DNA of 8,223 bases, from NCBI GenBank assembly GCA_031399315.1, contig JANNOS010000094.1:1-8223 (forward strand), read 5' to 3'. Below the pieces are notes generated by a model that worked only from the letters and a program-made list of their open reading frames with translations, was not told the DNA's origin and made no database searches. The stretch comes from Methylotenera_A sp031399315 (GTDB lineage Bacteria > Pseudomonadota > Gammaproteobacteria > Burkholderiales > Methylophilaceae). The translations under genes were made by a program, and so were the position numbers. Position 1 is the stretch's first letter; every line of letters begins with the position of its first letter. Below are positions 5,761-8,223 of the stretch, one piece after another.

Positions 5761-7674
5761 TTATTTGACGTAGTTCAGATAAACATTTAAGTATTGTTGC
5801 TCTAAATCACGCGCAAATTGCGTGGCATCAAATAATTTAGATTGTTTGGCATCTGTTTGTAATTTTTGTTTAATTTGCGCTAAGTTTTCAGGGGTTTTCA
5901 CTAATTGAAGTGCTTTTTCTTCGTATTCTTGCAAAGAATGTGTGATGAGTTCGGGCAAATTGGTTCGTGTTAACAGGCTTGCCGCCACGCGACTGGCAAA
6001 TGTGTCGCCCATGCAAGTTAACACAGGCAGGCACATAAATAAAGCATCACTCGCTGTTGTATGGGCGTTATAAGGCAGCGTGTCTAGAAACAAGTCTGCA
6101 TGGGCGTGTCTGGCAAGATGTTCTGCAATTGGCACGCGTGGCGCAAATATAAGTCTTTCTGCATCAATGCCCGCATTTGTTGCCTCGCGTTGCAGGTTGG
6201 CTTTGGCCCAAATGTTACATTCTAAAAGCCATAATACGCTGTTTGGTGCCTGCTTTAATATGCGCATCCATACTGTAAACACTTCTGCGGTAATTTTAAA
6301 GGTTTGGTTAAAGCAGCAAAAAACAAATGCATTTTCAGGTAAATGGTGGGCGGCTTTTGTTGTGGCTTTACCTATTGGACGTTTGCTATCGTTGGGTTGA
6401 TAGCAAGGCAAATACAGCAATTGCTCACTCAAGTCGGCTTGGTTTGGGGCGATGATTGGGTCAGCCAGTAGGTAATCAAATAGAGGTTCCCCTCCAATTT
6501 CACCCATCGTACCAGCAAAGCCTAGCCAATTCACATGAATAGCCGCAGGCTTAAGTGCAACAATGCCAGTGCGGCTAGTTTGCGTAAAACCTGTTAAATC
6601 GACCAAGATGTCAATATTATCCGCACGAATTTTCTTGGCAGCATCTATGTCATTTAAATGGCGAATATCGACAAAATTATCAAAAGCCTGTTCTAAGCGT
6701 TTGCGCGTGCTACTTTTGTCATCTGCACCGTAAGAATAGGCCACAACTTCAAACTGGGTTCTATCGTGCTTTTCAATCAGTTCTGAGATTAAAAACGCCA
6801 AGGGATGTAACCTGAAGTCAGCTGACAAATAACCAATATTGATTTTTTCTTTTGGTTTTTTCGTTTGTTTTGGCATGGCCTGCAAGCCACCAATATTTAA
6901 ACTAATGGCCAAGCGGCTTTTGGCGCTGTCATTATAAAGATTATTTGCCCAATTCGTTGAACATTGCTTTTGCTCTTGCGCGGTAGTGCTTGGCATGGCA
7001 ATAAACGCAAACGGTGAAATTTGTGCACGGGGTTCGTTTTTTATCCAATCACGCAATTGCAGAATTTGTGCGTTTAAGTCATGCCAATCGCATACATGTT
7101 GCTTTTGGTGCACCAAATGGGCGAGCGCGTGATGCAAGTACGGGTTGATCTGTAAAGCTCGTTGGTAGCTGGCAATGGCTTTATCCAGTTGACCTAATTC
7201 TCGCTGAATATTACCTAAATTATTGTGTGCATCTGCATCAGATGGGTCAAATTTAATGGATTGCGTAAAGCTTGCCAGTGCGGCTTGCGGCTTGCCAAGC
7301 TCACGTTGTGCGTTACCCAGGTTATACCAAAAAACAGCGTTGCCTGCTTGGTGTTGCAAAGTTTCTTCAAAACAAGCTTCGGCCAATACAAAATTACCGC
7401 TAGCATGCCCTTGGTTGCCCAGCCCTTGTAGCGCATAGCATAAGGCATTGCGGGCGTCGCTGTTTTTATTTTCAGCACTTACAATGCGTCTAAAATAACC
7501 AGCTGCTTCTTCAAAACGCTGTAGTTCTGCACACAAATTACCGCAAACAATGTGCAAATTTAATTCGGTCGGGTGAAGTGCTAACACCTGCTGAAATTGC
7601 TGTAGCGCTAAGCTAAGATTACCTTCACGCTGATTTATTTGTGCTTGGGACAGTATTTCGTTCACATTTTGCAT
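5761..7674 (-). CDS. TPR-containing O-GlcNAc transferase-like protein glycosyltransferase (GT41 family)
   Basis: A 637-residue protein built like eukaryotic O-GlcNAc transferase/SPINDLY: N-terminal TPR repeats, then the split catalytic domain of family GT41, which transfers a sugar from a nucleotide sugar to proteins. About five TPR-like units cover residues 4-180; the clearest are 113-146 (AVFWYNLGNAQRELGKPQAA) and 147-180 (NNLGNIQRELGQLDKAIASY). HVCDWHDL (193-200) matches the OGT linker 'VCDW'. Catalytic-region motifs are GYLSADFRLHPLAFL (281-295; His290 matches the HP histidine of OGT), IDILVDLTGFT (354-364), HVNWLGFAGTMG (380-391), FCCFNQTFKITAEVFTVWMR (452-471; Lys460 at the UDP-binding lysine position), RLIFAPRVPIAEHL (507-520), DTLPYNAHTTASDAL (531-545) and GDTFASRVAASLL (556-568). 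No signal peptide, so it is cytoplasmic. The start at 7674 lacks a clear Shine-Dalgarno. It lies 25 bases after mnmC and is probably cotranscribed with it. Sugar donor and targets are unknown; bacterial relatives modify adhesins, flagellins or pilins. Confidence 0.92.
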   Translation of the reverse strand: MQNVNEILSQAQINQREGNLSLALQQFQQVLALHPTELNLHIVCGNLCAELQRFEEAAGYFRRIVSAENKNSDARNALCYALQGLGNQGHASGNFVLAEACFEETLQHQAGNAVFWYNLGNAQRELGKPQAALASFTQSIKFDPSDADAHNNLGNIQRELGQLDKAIASYQRALQINPYLHHALAHLVHQKQHVCDWHDLNAQILQLRDWIKNEPRAQISPFAFIAMPSTTAQEQKQCSTNWANNLYNDSAKSRLAISLNIGGLQAMPKQTKKPKEKINIGYLSADFRLHPLAFLISELIEKHDRTQFEVVAYSYGADDKSSTRKRLEQAFDNFVDIRHLNDIDAAKKIRADNIDILVDLTGFTQTSRTGIVALKPAAIHVNWLGFAGTMGEIGGEPLFDYLLADPIIAPNQADLSEQLLYLPCYQPNDSKRPIGKATTKAAHHLPENAFVFCCFNQTFKITAEVFTVWMRILKQAPNSVLWLLECNIWAKANLQREATNAGIDAERLIFAPRVPIAEHLARHAHADLFLDTLPYNAHTTASDALFMCLPVLTCMGDTFASRVAASLLTRTNLPELITHSLQEYEEKALQLVKTPENLAQIKQKLQTDAKQSKLFDATQFARDLEQQYLNVYLNYVK

Positions 7675-7699
7675 GGCGTTATTTTAATCTATTTTACAT

Positions 7700-8223
7700 T
7701 TAATCAATTTTATATAGCGTATTCGCCAATTGTTTTAAGCCTAGCTCGCGCAGCAAGAAGCGGCTAGGGTTTAGCTTAGAAGCTAGTTCGGGGCTAATGT
7801 TAGGTGTATTTTTTGTGGCTAAGGTAGCAATCAATTCAGCGCAAATTGGCGCAGAAATCATGCCTTTTGAACCATGCCCTGCATTCACGAACAAACCTTC
7901 TAACCATGGCAAATCGGCAGGCTTGGCGTTGTAACGCGGCGGTTTAGACCGCAACTTCCCCTCGTCTATCAATTGCCCTGCAAGCGGCATGTAATCTCGT
8001 GTTTTGCTGCGCCATGCCACACGGCCTTGCATCGCATTCATATCGATATTTTGGTGAATGTTGGCAGACATTGCGCGCAATGCATTTAAATTCTCACGTG
8101 TGTCAGCCCCGCTGATATCCGCATCCATATTGTTAGGTGCGTAGGTTGTGCCAATTACGTGCCAGCCATTAACTGCGGGGCTTAGGTAATGATCGCTACA
8201 AATGAGTGTTTTCAAGTGTGCAC
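7700..8223 (-). CDS. mnmC: MnmC-type tRNA-modifying FAD oxidase, C-terminal part (5' end outside window)
   Basis: This is the C-terminal part of the FAD-dependent oxidoreductase domain of MnmC, which removes the carboxymethyl group of cmnm5(s2)U34 to give nm5(s2)U34 in tRNA wobble uridines. The reading frame is open through the right edge (the codons before TTG 8215 read Ala-His with no stop), so the apparent TTG start is not a real one. Family features are GWHVIGTTYAP, followed by an acidic stretch and RENLNAL; GRVAWRSKTRDYMPLAG (the 'R..T.D..P..G' region); and LFVNAGHGSKGMISAPICAE (the FAD/substrate 'GSRG..SAP' motif). The tail SKLNPSRFLLRELG (ending 'L.P.RF..R') is also typical. Whether the protein also has the N-terminal methyltransferase domain, as in E. 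coli, cannot be seen. The TAA stop is 25 bases from the glycosyltransferase ATG, same strand. Confidence 0.88.
   Translation of the reverse strand, partial: AHLKTLICSDHYLSPAVNGWHVIGTTYAPNNMDADISGADTRENLNALRAMSANIHQNIDMNAMQGRVAWRSKTRDYMPLAGQLIDEGKLRSKPPRYNAKPADLPWLEGLFVNAGHGSKGMISAPICAELIATLATKNTPNISPELASKLNPSRFLLRELGLKQLANTLYKID

Noticed and set aside
6080..6400. A 106-codon open frame on the + strand
   Set aside because: It lies entirely inside the GT41 coding region on the other strand, has no family features and no ribosome site, and is explained by codon bias of the real gene.
7215..7478. Open frames on both strands over the TPR region
   Set aside because: Antisense and out-of-frame shadows of the TPR repeats; the real frame carries clear TPR and GT41 motifs continuously.

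Overview
The window is ordinary, gene-dense chromosome of a Gram-negative proteobacterium, most likely a betaproteobacterium. Methylophilaceae/Methylotenera-like organisms fit best, but that is an inference from gene content and moderate GC, not something proven here. Supporting it are a MutL with an intact endonuclease site, mutL upstream of miaA, a DapC-type succinyl-DAP aminotransferase, a type IV pilus ATPase (PilU), an MnmC-type tRNA-modification oxidase, and intergenic palindromes built like the neisserial dRS3 repeat. The window contains seven recognisable protein families and one unrecognised gene; the first and last genes are cut by the window edges. I see no rRNA, tRNA, CRISPR array, transposase or prophage gene.

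Left block, + strand (1-2247): the 3' part of mutL, then an unfamiliar 248-residue trypsin-like protease gene, then miaA. All three are joined by 4-base ATGA stop/start overlaps, so they are probably translated from one message. The middle gene is the odd one out: about 36% GC by hand count, against about 52% for the mutL part and about 46% for miaA. It looks like an acquired cargo gene fitted seamlessly into a housekeeping operon.

Between convergent miaA and dapC (2248-2409) lies a 111-bp element with perfect 24-bp inverted terminal arms, each arm itself a small hairpin. Centre block: dapC (-, lysine/peptidoglycan precursor synthesis) and an EamA-family membrane transporter (+) diverge from a very short shared promoter region whose -10 box is the perfect palindrome ATTATAAT.

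Right block, - strand (4589-8223): read in transcription order, the 3' part of mnmC, a 637-residue TPR/GT41 protein similar to eukaryotic O-GlcNAc transferase, then pilU with its own candidate promoter. The GT41 enzyme and pilU being neighbours raises, without proving, a link between protein glycosylation and surface pili.

The most unusual items are the protease inserted in the mutL-miaA operon, the full-length OGT-like glycosyltransferase, and the nested-palindrome element.
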